Part shown: piece after piece, positions 16,020-23,503 of the stretch
How the letters are laid out: the number at the start of each line of letters is the position of its first letter
Position numbering within the stretch: position 1 is the stretch's first letter
Assembly: GCF_014836555.1 (NCBI RefSeq)
Contig: NZ_JACSQQ010000012.1
Span: forward strand, 3,181 to 54,863
Direction of reading: 5' to 3'
DNA length: 51,683 nucleotides
Source: Oerskovia rustica
GTDB taxonomy: Bacteria; Actinomycetota; Actinomycetes; Actinomycetales; Cellulomonadaceae
Position numbers and translations under genes: made by a program
Notes under the pieces: generated by a model
The model's input: only the letters and a program-made list of their open reading frames with translations
Databases searched by the model: none
What the model was told of the DNA's origin: nothing

Positions 16020-16860
16020 GCCGCCTCCACCTGAACGTCCGGACCCCCACCACGAGGCCCACGACGAGCCACGCCACCAGTACAGCAGCCGTCGCCCCGT
16101 GCTGCCACGACCCGCCCGTCTCGAGGGCCGCGGCCTCGGGCGGCAGGAACACCGAGCGCATGCCCTGCGCGAGCCACTTGAGGGGGAACACCGAGGCGAT
16201 CTGCTGCATCCAGGACGGGAGGGCGAAGAACGCGAAGAACACACCCGAGATGAACTGCAGCACCAGCACGATCGGGGCCACGACGGCGCTCACGGACTTC
16301 CCGGAGCGGGGGACCGAGGAGAACGCGACGCCCAGCACCGAGCCGGTCGCGGTGCCGAGCACGAACACCCACGCGAACGTCGTCCAGGCCGCGGCGGTGG
16401 TCGGCATCGGGACGTCGAACGCCGTGGTGGCGAGCAGCAGCAGGGCGGCGGTCTGGACGGTCGTGACGAGCAGGACCTGCCCGATCTTCCCCAGGAAGTA
16501 GGAGGTCGCGGGCAGGGGCGTCGCCCGCAGGCGCTTGAGCGTGCCGTCGTCGCGCTCGACCGCGATCGAGATCGCGAGGTTCTGGAAGCTCGTGAGCATG
16601 ACGCCCGTGGCGACCATGCCCGGCAGGAAGTACTGCGCGTACGGCACGGATCCTGCGGCACTGCCCTGTTCCTCCTGCCCGAACACCGTCGCGAAGATCG
16701 CCATCATGATGAGCGGGTAGGCCAGGATGAAGACGACCGCGTCGCGCTCGCGCAGGAACGCGAGCATCTCGATCCAGGTCCGCCGCAGGCCAGTGCCGAG
16801 GACGCCGGGAAGGGGTCGCCCGGCGGGCAGCGCACGGGTGGGCGACGTCTGGGTGCTCAT
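16006..16860 (-). CDS. ABC-2 type transporter permease
   Basis: A 284-residue permease with six hydrophobic segments and the ABC-2 signature region (LPGMVATGVMLTSFQNLAISIAVER, then DDGTLKRLRATPLP). A cluster of conserved features follows between helices (VPRSGKSVSAVVAPIVLVLQFISGVFF). It pairs with the ATPase encoded just upstream (ATGA overlap) to form an exporter, probably of a drug, lipid or peptide. It is third from last in the operon ATPase, permease, kinase, regulator. Substrate is unknown. Confidence 0.94.
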   Translation of the reverse strand: MSTQTSPTRALPAGRPLPGVLGTGLRRTWIEMLAFLRERDAVVFILAYPLIMMAIFATVFGQEEQGSAAGSVPYAQYFLPGMVATGVMLTSFQNLAISIAVERDDGTLKRLRATPLPATSYFLGKIGQVLLVTTVQTAALLLLATTAFDVPMPTTAAAWTTFAWVFVLGTATGSVLGVAFSSVPRSGKSVSAVVAPIVLVLQFISGVFFAFFALPSWMQQIASVFPLKWLAQGMRSVFLPPEAAALETGGSWQHGATAAVLVAWLVVGLVVGVRTFRWRRRDDG

Positions 16861-17879
16861 CGGGAGGCCTCCTCGGCGACGGGAGCGGACAGGACGGCAG
16901 AGGTCGGGGCGTCGTGCGGGGCTCCGGGCGGCGCTGCGGCGGACGGGGCCGAGCCGGAGGGGGAACCGGACGGGGCGACGGGCGCGGCTCCGATGAGCTC
17001 GAGGTACACGTCCTCGAGGCTCGGCTGGAGCACGCGCAGGCCGGGCACCTCGCCGTCGGGTCCGGCCAGGGTGGCCGCGAGCGAGGTGACCAGCGCGGTC
17101 GGGTGGTCGGTCCGCTCGGCGCGCGCGACGCCGTCGGACACCCACCGCACGACGGGGCGCAGCGCACCTGGCCCGCCCAGGTCGGCCGGCGCCCCGAGGG
17201 CGACGACCTTCCCGTCGCGCACGACGGCGGCGCGGTCGGCCAGGTGCGCGGCCTCGTCGAGGTAGTGGGTCGTCAGGAGGATCGTGGTGCCGCCCTCGCG
17301 CAGGGCCAGGACGAGGTCCCAGAAGCTGCGACGCGCCTGCGGGTCGAACCCGGTCGTGGGCTCGTCGAGGAACAGCAGCTCGGGGTCGCCCATGATCCCG
17401 AGGGCGACGTCGAGGCGGCGGCGCTGACCGCCCGAGAGCTGGCGGGCACGCGTGGACGCCTTCTCCAGCAGCCCGACGGCGGCGATCACCTCCTCGGGGT
17501 CCCGCGGGGCCGGGTAGAAGGTCGCGAAGTGGTGCACGAGCTCGCGCACCGTGAGCTCGGCCTGGTCGCGCGAGTCCTGCAGGACGACGCCGATCCGGCT
17601 GCGCCATGCGCGCCCTGCGAGCGCGGGGTCCTCGCCCAGGACCTGGATCTCGCCGCCGTCGCGCTTGCGGAAGCCCTCGAGGATCTCGACCGTCGTGGTC
17701 TTGCCCGCACCGTTGGGTCCCAGGACCGCGAAGATCTCGCCGCGCTCGACCGTGAGGTCCAGGCCGTCGACGGCCTGCTTCACGACGCCGCCGCGCTGCA
17801 CGTACCGCTTGGTGAGCCCCCGGACCTCGATGGCTGGGGTGCCCGTTCCTGCTCGGGGAGGTGTCGTGTCTCTGCTCAT
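16857..17879 (-). CDS. ABC transporter ATP-binding protein
   Basis: A 340-residue ATPase of the DrrA/CcmA-like export group. Walker A is GPNGAGKTT (54-62), the Q-loop is VVLQD, the signature is LSGGQ (148-152), Walker B is LLFLDE (168-173) and the H-loop is TTHYLDEA. The C-terminal 55 residues are rich in Ala, Pro and Ser and lie outside the catalytic domain. It is the first gene of the four-gene operon with the permease and a NarL-type two-component system. A CAGGCT box ends 6 nt before the ATG, so the message may be leaderless. Confidence 0.95.
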   Translation of the reverse strand: MSRDTTPPRAGTGTPAIEVRGLTKRYVQRGGVVKQAVDGLDLTVERGEIFAVLGPNGAGKTTTVEILEGFRKRDGGEIQVLGEDPALAGRAWRSRIGVVLQDSRDQAELTVRELVHHFATFYPAPRDPEEVIAAVGLLEKASTRARQLSGGQRRRLDVALGIMGDPELLFLDEPTTGFDPQARRSFWDLVLALREGGTTILLTTHYLDEAAHLADRAAVVRDGKVVALGAPADLGGPGALRPVVRWVSDGVARAERTDHPTALVTSLAATLAGPDGEVPGLRVLQPSLEDVYLELIGAAPVAPSGSPSGSAPSAAAPPGAPHDAPTSAVLSAPVAEEASR

Positions 17880-18130
17880 GGCTCCAGCCTGGTCGGCGAG
17901 GTCCCTGCGGCGCGACGACCGGTCGGGGGGACGTGGGGTCCACCGACCGGTGGACGCCGAGGGTGACGCTCCCGCCTGCCGAGGGCGACGCTCCCGCCCG
18001 CCGAGAGTGACGGCGGGCCCGAACCGTGGACGCCGGGGGTGACAGGACAGGAGGGTCCTCTACGCTGGGGGTGAAGGAACAGCGACGAAGGTCGCTGGAC
18101 GCGGCGCCGGGAGGTGCACGCCGAGGCCGG
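17880..18130. promoter_or_regulatory. Control region of ABC exporter operon with palindrome and 22-bp repeats
   Basis: No gene is seen here. On the minus strand CAGGCT (17891-17886) ends 6 nt before the ATPase ATG. Upstream lies a perfect dyad, GTCCACCG-AC-CGGTGGAC (17938-17955). Beyond it are three tandem units of about 22 bp (17957-18021) beginning CCGAGGGTGAC, CCGAGGGCGAC and CCGAGAGTGAC. Related phrases (GGACGCCGGGGGTGA, ACGCTGGGGGTGA) continue to about 18075. These are plausible binding sites for the NarL-type regulator of the operon. Confidence 0.5.
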
Positions 18131-18160
18131 TTCGACCACGGCGCTCGGTTCGCGTACAGT
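18131..18160 (+). promoter_or_regulatory. Predicted promoter of tRNA-Trp
   Basis: TTCGAC (18131-18136) and TACAGT (18155-18160) with an 18-bp spacer lie about 70 bp before the tRNA. They may also drive secE and nusG. Confidence 0.45.
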
Positions 18161-18233
18161 ATTCCTTCGGTGGCAGGTGTCCACCCGATGTTCTCTGCCT
18201 TCACGGCAGGTGCACGGGCGGTGCCGATCACGA

Positions 18234-18306
18234 AGGGCAGTGGCGCAATTGGTAGCGCAGCGGTCTCCAAAACCGCAGGTTGCAGGTTCGAGCCCTGTCT
18301 GCCCTG
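18234..18306 (+). tRNA. tRNA-Trp (CCA anticodon)
   Basis: A complete cloverleaf of 73 nt. The acceptor stem is AGGGCAG/CTGCCCT with discriminator G, and the D-arm contains AATTGGTAG. The anticodon stem GCGGT/ACCGC holds a CTCCAAA loop with anticodon CCA at 18267-18269. The T-arm contains GGTTCGAGCCC. The 3' CCA is not encoded and must be added. Its place just before secE and nusG is the usual actinobacterial order. Confidence 0.96.
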
Positions 18307-18410
18307 CAAGGCGTCGTCCCTCCCGGGACGTGCGCGTAGTCCGGTAACGGGTTACACCACGAGAGGTCAGCATCGGTTTCGGTTTCAACGTCACGTAGTG
18401 GGGATGAACA

Positions 18411-18686
18411 GTGAGCGAATCGCCATCAGAGGCGCTGGGTGCTGAAGGCGTGCGCGCCGGCGGTGACAAGAAGAAGGGCGACGCGAAGAAGGGCAACATC
18501 TTCTCGCGCATCGCGCTCTTCGTCCGCCAGGTGATCGCCGAGCTCAAGAAGGTCGTCACCCCCACTCGTTCCGAGCTGATCACCTACACCACCGTCGTCC
18601 TCGTCTTCGTGGCCGTGGTCATGGCGTTCGTGACGGTGCTCGACTTCGGGATCGGCAAGGCCGTCCTGTGGGTCTTCGGGGGCTGA
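18411..18686 (+). CDS. secE: Preprotein translocase subunit SecE
   Basis: A 91-residue single-span SecE. A hydrophilic lead rich in Lys and Gly is followed by the conserved amphipathic segment FVRQVIAELKKVVTPTRSEL (about 37-56) and one membrane helix (about 57-80). With SecY and SecG it forms the protein-conducting channel in the cytoplasmic membrane. The GTG start follows GGGGATG. It lies between tRNA-Trp and nusG, as expected. Confidence 0.97.
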   Translation: MSESPSEALGAEGVRAGGDKKKGDAKKGNIFSRIALFVRQVIAELKKVVTPTRSELITYTTVVLVFVAVVMAFVTVLDFGIGKAVLWVFGG

Positions 18687-18752
18687 TCCCCGGAGGGCGC
18701 CCCGTGCCGCGAGCTTCTCGCAGCACCGGAGCAGTTCGCGCCCGGAGCGTAT

Positions 18753-18768
18753 GGACCGGTACCGGTCC
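18753..18768. repeat. 16-bp palindrome between secE and nusG
   Basis: GGACCGGT-ACCGGTCC is a perfect dyad in the 126-bp spacer. It could form a small hairpin in the transcript or serve as an operator; no T-tract follows. Confidence 0.4.
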
Positions 18769-18812
18769 CGTCAGTTGCATGTTCGCGTAGTCAGCAGAAA
18801 GCAGGTTCGTTC

Positions 18813-19628
18813 GTGTCCCAGGAGTCGCTGGACCAGGCGGAGAACGTCGATCCCACCGAGCCCGTCGCCGAAGGCGCCGAGGCCGAGCTCGACGCGCCCG
18901 AGGCTGCCATCGACGAGGTCGAGGCGGACGCAGAGGCGCAGGACACCCCGGACGTCGAGGTGGAGGACGAGGAGTCGGCCGAGGCTGACGACGAGTCCCG
19001 CGTCGACGAGGACGGCGACGTCCTCGACGACCTGGACCCGGTCGAGGAGTTCAAGAAGGACCTGCGCACCAAGCCTGGCGACTGGTTCGTCATCCACTCC
19101 TACGCGGGCTACGAGAACCGTGTGAAGGCCAACCTGGAGAACCGCATCCAGAGCCTGAACATGGAGGACTTCATCTTCCAGATCGAGGTCCCCATGGAAG
19201 AGGTCGCGGAGATCAAGAACGCGCAGAAGAAGATCGTCCGTCGCGTCCGCATCCCCGGCTACGTCCTGGTACGCATGGACCTGACCGACGAGTCGTGGGG
19301 CGCGGTGCGCCACACGCCTGGTGTCACCGGCTTCGTGGGCCACACCCACCAGCCCGTGCCGCTGACGCACGACGAGGTCTTCTCCATGCTGGCCCCGACG
19401 ATCGAGCCCAAGGCCGAGGCGGGCAAGCCTGCCGCGACGGCCAAGGCACCCTTCGAGGTCGACTTCCAGGTCGGCGAGTCGGTCACCGTCACGGACGGTC
19501 CGTTCGACACGCTCCCCGCGACGATCTCCGAGATCAACGCCGAGGGCCAGAAGCTCAAGGTCCTCGTCTCCATCTTCGGCCGGGAGACCCCGGTCGAGCT
19601 GTCGTTCAACCAGGTCGCCAAGATCTGA
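18813..19628 (+). CDS. nusG: Transcription termination/antitermination protein NusG
   Basis: A 271-residue NusG. An acidic, Glu/Asp/Ala-rich N-terminal extension of about 85 residues, typical of actinobacteria, precedes the NGN domain ([35 protein letters not shown]). The NGN domain contacts the RNA polymerase clamp. The C-terminal KOW domain ([25 protein letters not shown]) binds Rho or ribosomal S10. The GTG start has AGCAGG upstream. The insert before KOW (about 195-215) is rich in Ala and Glu. Confidence 0.97.
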   Translation: MSQESLDQAENVDPTEPVAEGAEAELDAPEAAIDEVEADAEAQDTPDVEVEDEESAEADDESRVDEDGDVLDDLDPVEEFKKDLRTKPGDWFVIHSYAGYENRVKANLENRIQSLNMEDFIFQIEVPMEEVAEIKNAQKKIVRRVRIPGYVLVRMDLTDESWGAVRHTPGVTGFVGHTHQPVPLTHDEVFSMLAPTIEPKAEAGKPAATAKAPFEVDFQVGESVTVTDGPFDTLPATISEINAEGQKLKVLVSIFGRETPVELSFNQVAKI

Positions 19629-19701
19629 TCCTGCTCGACAGCACCTGCAACCGGGTCATCGCCCACGGCGTCGGCCCAGACACAGAAAGCACGGAACACT
19701 C

Positions 19702-20133
19702 ATGCCTCCCAAGAAGAAGGTCTCTGGGCTGATCAAGCTCCAGATCCAGGCCGGTGCTGCAACTCCCGCCCCGCCGATCGGCCCCGCGCTCGGTCAGCAC
19801 GGCGTCAACATCATGGAGTTCTGCAAGGCCTACAACGCGGCGACCGAGTCGCAGCGCGGCAACGTCATCCCCGTGGAGATCACGGTCTACGAGGACCGTT
19901 CCTTCACCTTCATCACGAAGACGCCGCCGGCCGCCGAGCTCATCAAGAAGGCTGCGGGCGTCGACAAGGGTTCGCCCACGCCGCACACGGTCAAGGTCGC
20001 GAAGCTGACCTCTGCGCAGGTGCGCGAGATCGCTCAGACCAAGCTCGAGGACCTCAACGCGAACGACCTCGACGCTGCGTCGCTCATCATCGCGGGCACC
20101 GCCCGTTCGATGGGCATCACGGTCGAGGGCTGA
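19702..20133 (+). CDS. rplK: 50S ribosomal protein L11
   Basis: A 143-residue L11. The N-terminal domain begins [31 protein letters not shown], with the proline pair contacted by thiopeptide antibiotics, and the C-terminal RNA-binding domain ends with [16 protein letters not shown]. It binds the GTPase-associated centre of 23S rRNA with L10 and L7/L12. It lies 73 bp after nusG and is probably cotranscribed with rplA. Confidence 0.98.
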
Positions 20134-20206
20134 GCACCACCCCCTCCGGACCGGTCCTGACCGGTCCTCCGGTCGGCCTCCTGGCCGGCCAGTCATGAAT
20201 CATCAG

Positions 20207-20254
20207 GTCCCGGCGGGTTCGCCCGCCGGGACAGTGGCAGGGTCCGCGCGGACC
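20207..20254 (+). promoter_or_regulatory. Paired RNA hairpins between rplK and rplA
   Basis: GTCCCGGCGGG and its complement form a perfect 11-bp stem closed by a TTCG loop (20207-20232). It is followed closely by the palindrome GGGTCCGC-GCGGACCC (20239-20254). No T-tract follows and rplA begins 33 bp later, so these are more likely processing, stability or autoregulation elements than terminators. Confidence 0.55.
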
Positions 20255-20287
20255 CGTAGACCACGACTGCTCGAGAAGGAGAAGCAG

Positions 20288-21004
20288 ATGGCAACGCGCA
20301 GCAAGGCGTACCGCGCCGCAGCGGAGAAGATCGACCGCGACGAGCTCTACACGCCGCTCGAGGCGGTTCGTCTCGCCAAGGAGACCTCGCCCACCAAGTA
20401 CGACGCAACCGTCGAGGTCGCGTTCCGTCTCGGTGTCGACCCCCGCAAGGCGGACCAGATGGTCCGTGGCACGGTCAACCTCCCCCACGGCACGGGCAAG
20501 ACCGCTCGCGTCCTGGTCTTCGCGAACGGCGAGAAGGCGGAGCAGGCTCGTGCAGCCGGCGCCGACATCGTCGGTGGCGACGAGCTCATCGAGAAGGTGG
20601 CCGCTGGCTTCACGGACTTCGACTCCGCTGTCGCGACCCCGGACCTCATGGGCAAGGTCGGTCGTCTCGGTAAGGTCCTCGGCCCCCGTGGTCTGATGCC
20701 GAACCCGAAGACCGGCACCGTCACGATGGACGTCGCGAAGGCCGTCGAGGACATCAAGGGCGGAAAGATCGAGTTCCGCGTCGACAAGCACGCGAACCTC
20801 CACTTCATCATCGGCAAGGTCTCGTTCGACGAGAAGGCGCTCGTGGAGAACTACGCCGCAGCGATCGAAGAGGTCCTGCGTCTGAAGCCGTCCTCCTCGA
20901 AGGGCCGCTACATCACCAAGGCGACGCTCTCGACCACGATGGGCCCCGGCATCCCGCTGGACCAGTCCAAGGTCTCGAAGCTCCTCGAGGACGACGCGGC
21001 CTGA
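20288..21004 (+). CDS. rplA: 50S ribosomal protein L1
   Basis: A 238-residue L1. It carries the family signature [21 protein letters not shown] and [23 protein letters not shown], and ends [21 protein letters not shown]. It binds the L1 stalk of 23S rRNA and in many bacteria represses its own operon by binding the mRNA. The ATG at 20288 has AAGGAGAAG directly upstream. A terminator follows, so the rplK-rplA unit ends here. Confidence 0.98.
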   Translation: MATRSKAYRAAAEKIDRDELYTPLEAVRLAKETSPTKYDATVEVAFRLGVDPRKADQMVRGTVNLPHGTGKTARVLVFANGEKAEQARAAGADIVGGDELIEKVAAGFTDFDSAVATPDLMGKVGRLGKVLGPRGLMPNPKTGTVTMDVAKAVEDIKGGKIEFRVDKHANLHFIIGKVSFDEKALVENYAAAIEEVLRLKPSSSKGRYITKATLSTTMGPGIPLDQSKVSKLLEDDAA

Positions 21005-21023
21005 TCGCCTCGCTCTTCTGCCC

Positions 21024-21068
21024 GACGGCGTCTCTCCCCTTCACGGGGAGGGGCGCCGTCGGTCTTTT
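21024..21068 (+). terminator. Rho-independent terminator after rplA
   Basis: GACGGCG and CTCCCC pair with GGGGAG and CGCCGTC around a short loop (21024-21060), followed by GGTCTTTT. This is the clearest T-tract terminator in the window. Confidence 0.85.
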
Positions 21069-21320
21069 GTCGTCCTGGTGCCTGCAGGTGGTCTGCCGGG
21101 CGCGGTGACCTGGGCACCGGAGGATCGATATGCCGGGTCTGTCCCTCCGGTGACGCGATCTGCAGGGTGTCGGCCGGAGACGTTCACTGTCCCGATCGTC
21201 CCGGTTCATCACCGGTCTGCTTGGTGCGGTCAGAGTGATGCCTGTCTGGACAAGTGAGTCTCGCGACGCCGTCCGGACATCACATCCATGACGTGCACCA
21301 TGACGACTGAAGGGTTGGAC
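21069..21320. other. Intergenic region before the secreted phosphodiesterase gene
   Basis: No gene is seen. It contains one long-range inverted repeat, CACCGGAGG (21115-21123) with CCTCCGGTG (21144-21152), around a 20-nt spacer. No convincing -35/-10 pair was found, though GAAGGG precedes the ATG at 21321. Confidence 0.5.
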
Positions 21321-23363
21321 ATGCGCAAGATCGCACACCTGGCACTCGCCGGGAGCCTGGCGGCAGGGACGTTCCTCGTGCCGGCGGCCGCGTTCGCGGC
21401 CGAGGGAGACGCCCCCGTCCTGCAGGGAACTCGTACGGACAAGACGCTCGTGATCGGCCTGGACGGGGCCAGACTCGACAAGATCGAGGCCGCGTCGACC
21501 CCGAACCTGCACGCGCTCATGCAGCGCGGGACGTACGGGCACAGCCTCCTGTACGCCACGAGCGACGCACCAGAGGTGAGCCAGCGCGGGGCCCAGACGG
21601 TGTCGGGCGCGGGCTGGTCGACGATCCTGACGGGCGTGTGGACGGACAAGCACAATGTCCGTGACAACTCGTTCGCGGGCAAGAACTACGCGCAGTACCC
21701 GAGCTTCCTCGACCGTCTCGAGCAGGTCGACCCGAGCATCGCGACCTTCGCGGCCTCGACCTGGGCGCCGATCACGTCGTCGGCGAGCAACGGGGACATC
21801 GTCTCGGCCGGGATCGACCTTCGCCTCGCGACAGGCTCGGACGTCAAGACCGAGCAGGCCGCGATCACGCACCTCGGGACGCAGAACCCGGACGTGAGCT
21901 TCATCCACCTCGACGACATCGACGGCGCGGGCCACAGCCACGGCGCTGACGCGGCGCAGTACACGGCCGAGCTCGAGGTGCAGGACGCTCGCATCGGGCG
22001 GATCCTCGCCGCCATCGAGGCTCGCCCCTCCCGCGCGGCGGAGAACTGGAACGTCATCGTGACGGCCGACCACGGGCACCTTCCCACGGGTGGTCACGGC
22101 GGCCGGGCCCAGACCGAGCGCGCGACGTTCGTCATCGCGGCGGGTGACGGCATCGAGGCGCGGGGCAGGCAGGAGAACCTCGCGATCACCGACATCGCCC
22201 CGACCGTGATGCGTCAGGCAGGCGTGACCGTGGACCCCGCATGGGGCCTCGACGGCACCTCCATCGGCGACGACGTCACGGACGACTTCGACAGCCTGCG
22301 CCCCGCACTCTCGGGACGCGTCGACGAGACGGGCGTCCCCGCGGGGACGCTCGGCTTCACGACCACGCCGCCGTCCGGCTGGAGCGTGGACAACTCGGCC
22401 ATGCCGTCAGGTGGTGTGACCGAGTGGCGCGGCTGGTCGTTCACGACGCAGCCCTTCTGGTCCGCGGCGGAGCCGGGTCAGGCGCGCGAGAACTTCACGC
22501 GCGGACGTGACGTGATCGCGGTCGCGGACTCCGACGAGTGGGACGACAAGAGCCACGGTGCGGGAAAGTTCGACTCGACGCTCGTGACGCCGGCGTACTC
22601 GGTGGCGGGCAAGGAGCAGGCCGTGCTGAGCTTCGAGCACTCCTACCGTCACGACCGTGTGCAGGTCGCCGAGGTCCTCGTGAGCTTCGACGGCGGTGCA
22701 CCGGTCCAGGTGGCGGCGTTCCCTGCGAGCGACAACGGGCAGCGCACGATCGTGACGGACGTCCCGGCCGGGACGAGGACCGCGCAGTACCGGTTCCACT
22801 ACAGCGGGACGAACGACTGGTTCTGGGCCCTCGACCAGGTGCGTTTCGCGGCGCAGGGCGAGACCGACCCAGCCGGTTCGGAGGGCGTCGCGCTCCAGGC
22901 GGTCGTCGAGGAGCCCGTCGCCGAGGGCAGGCTCTCGATGACGGTGGCGAGCGACGGCGCACCCGTGACGCTCGAAGGCGGCCTCGACGGTGACCACCTG
23001 ACCTACACCGCGGCCCTGCCCGTGGTGAGCGTCTCCGACACCCGCCTCGAGGCCGCGGGCTGGGCGGTGTCCGGGCAGTCGACCGCGTTCTCCACGGGGA
23101 CGACGACGTTCGGTGCCGAGCAGCTCGGCTGGACGCCTCGCCTGGTGCTGGGCAAGCCGGGTGTCGTCGTCGGGCAGCGTGTCTCCTCGGTGCTGGGCGG
23201 GGGAGCGGGGCTGTCGGTCCCGCAGACCCTCGTCGGCGCCGACGCGATCGGTCGCAAGGGCACGTCCGACGTCACGGCCGACCTCGCTCTCGAGCTCCCG
23301 GCCGACACGGCGCCGGGTGCGTACGGTGCGACGCTGACGATGTCGCTCTTCCCCGTCGACTGA
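21321..23363 (+). CDS. Secreted alkaline phosphatase-superfamily phosphodiesterase/pyrophosphatase
   Basis: A 680-residue exported protein. The signal peptide covers about residues 1-27 (cleavage near AFAA). The catalytic domain (about 40-345) belongs to the type I phosphodiesterase/nucleotide pyrophosphatase group. The metal ligand is in LVIGLDGAR (Asp48), the nucleophile region is SGAGWSTILTGVWTDKHNV (Ser100/Thr101), and further metal ligands lie in HLDDIDGAGHSHG, TADHGHLPTGGHGG. A jelly-roll-like segment (about 355-515; FSFEHSYRHDR, FWALDQVRF) and a C-terminal beta-rich domain of about 150 residues follow. The latter ends in a DLALELPADTAPGAYGATLTMSL strand pattern like secreted or WxL-type domains. 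Substrate is unknown (nucleotide, phosphodiester lipid or glycan phosphate). Confidence 0.85.
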   Translation: MRKIAHLALAGSLAAGTFLVPAAAFAAEGDAPVLQGTRTDKTLVIGLDGARLDKIEAASTPNLHALMQRGTYGHSLLYATSDAPEVSQRGAQTVSGAGWSTILTGVWTDKHNVRDNSFAGKNYAQYPSFLDRLEQVDPSIATFAASTWAPITSSASNGDIVSAGIDLRLATGSDVKTEQAAITHLGTQNPDVSFIHLDDIDGAGHSHGADAAQYTAELEVQDARIGRILAAIEARPSRAAENWNVIVTADHGHLPTGGHGGRAQTERATFVIAAGDGIEARGRQENLAITDIAPTVMRQAGVTVDPAWGLDGTSIGDDVTDDFDSLRPALSGRVDETGVPAGTLGFTTTPPSGWSVDNSAMPSGGVTEWRGWSFTTQPFWSAAEPGQARENFTRGRDVIAVADSDEWDDKSHGAGKFDSTLVTPAYSVAGKEQAVLSFEHSYRHDRVQVAEVLVSFDGGAPVQVAAFPASDNGQRTIVTDVPAGTRTAQYRFHYSGTNDWFWALDQVRFAAQGETDPAGSEGVALQAVVEEPVAEGRLSMTVASDGAPVTLEGGLDGDHLTYTAALPVVSVSDTRLEAAGWAVSGQSTAFSTGTTTFGAEQLGWTPRLVLGKPGVVVGQRVSSVLGGGAGLSVPQTLVGADAIGRKGTSDVTADLALELPADTAPGAYGATLTMSLFPVD

Positions 23364-23414
23364 CCTGCTGTTCGCGGGGTCCCGGCTCACTGGCCACGGG
23401 TCGGCGAACAAGCA

Positions 23415-23469
23415 CCGAGCCGTTCGGCTCTCCACTCCCTGGGCGAGGGTGGAGAGCCGAACGGCTCGG
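23415..23469. terminator. Long bidirectional terminator hairpin
   Basis: A perfect 20-bp inverted repeat (23415-23434 with 23450-23469) around a 15-nt loop lies between the convergent phosphodiesterase and chitinase genes. It should terminate transcription from both sides. No T-tract is present on the plus strand. Confidence 0.75.
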
Positions 23470-23503
23470 GTCGTACGAGGGGCCGTCGGCCTCGCGAGGG
23501 GCC

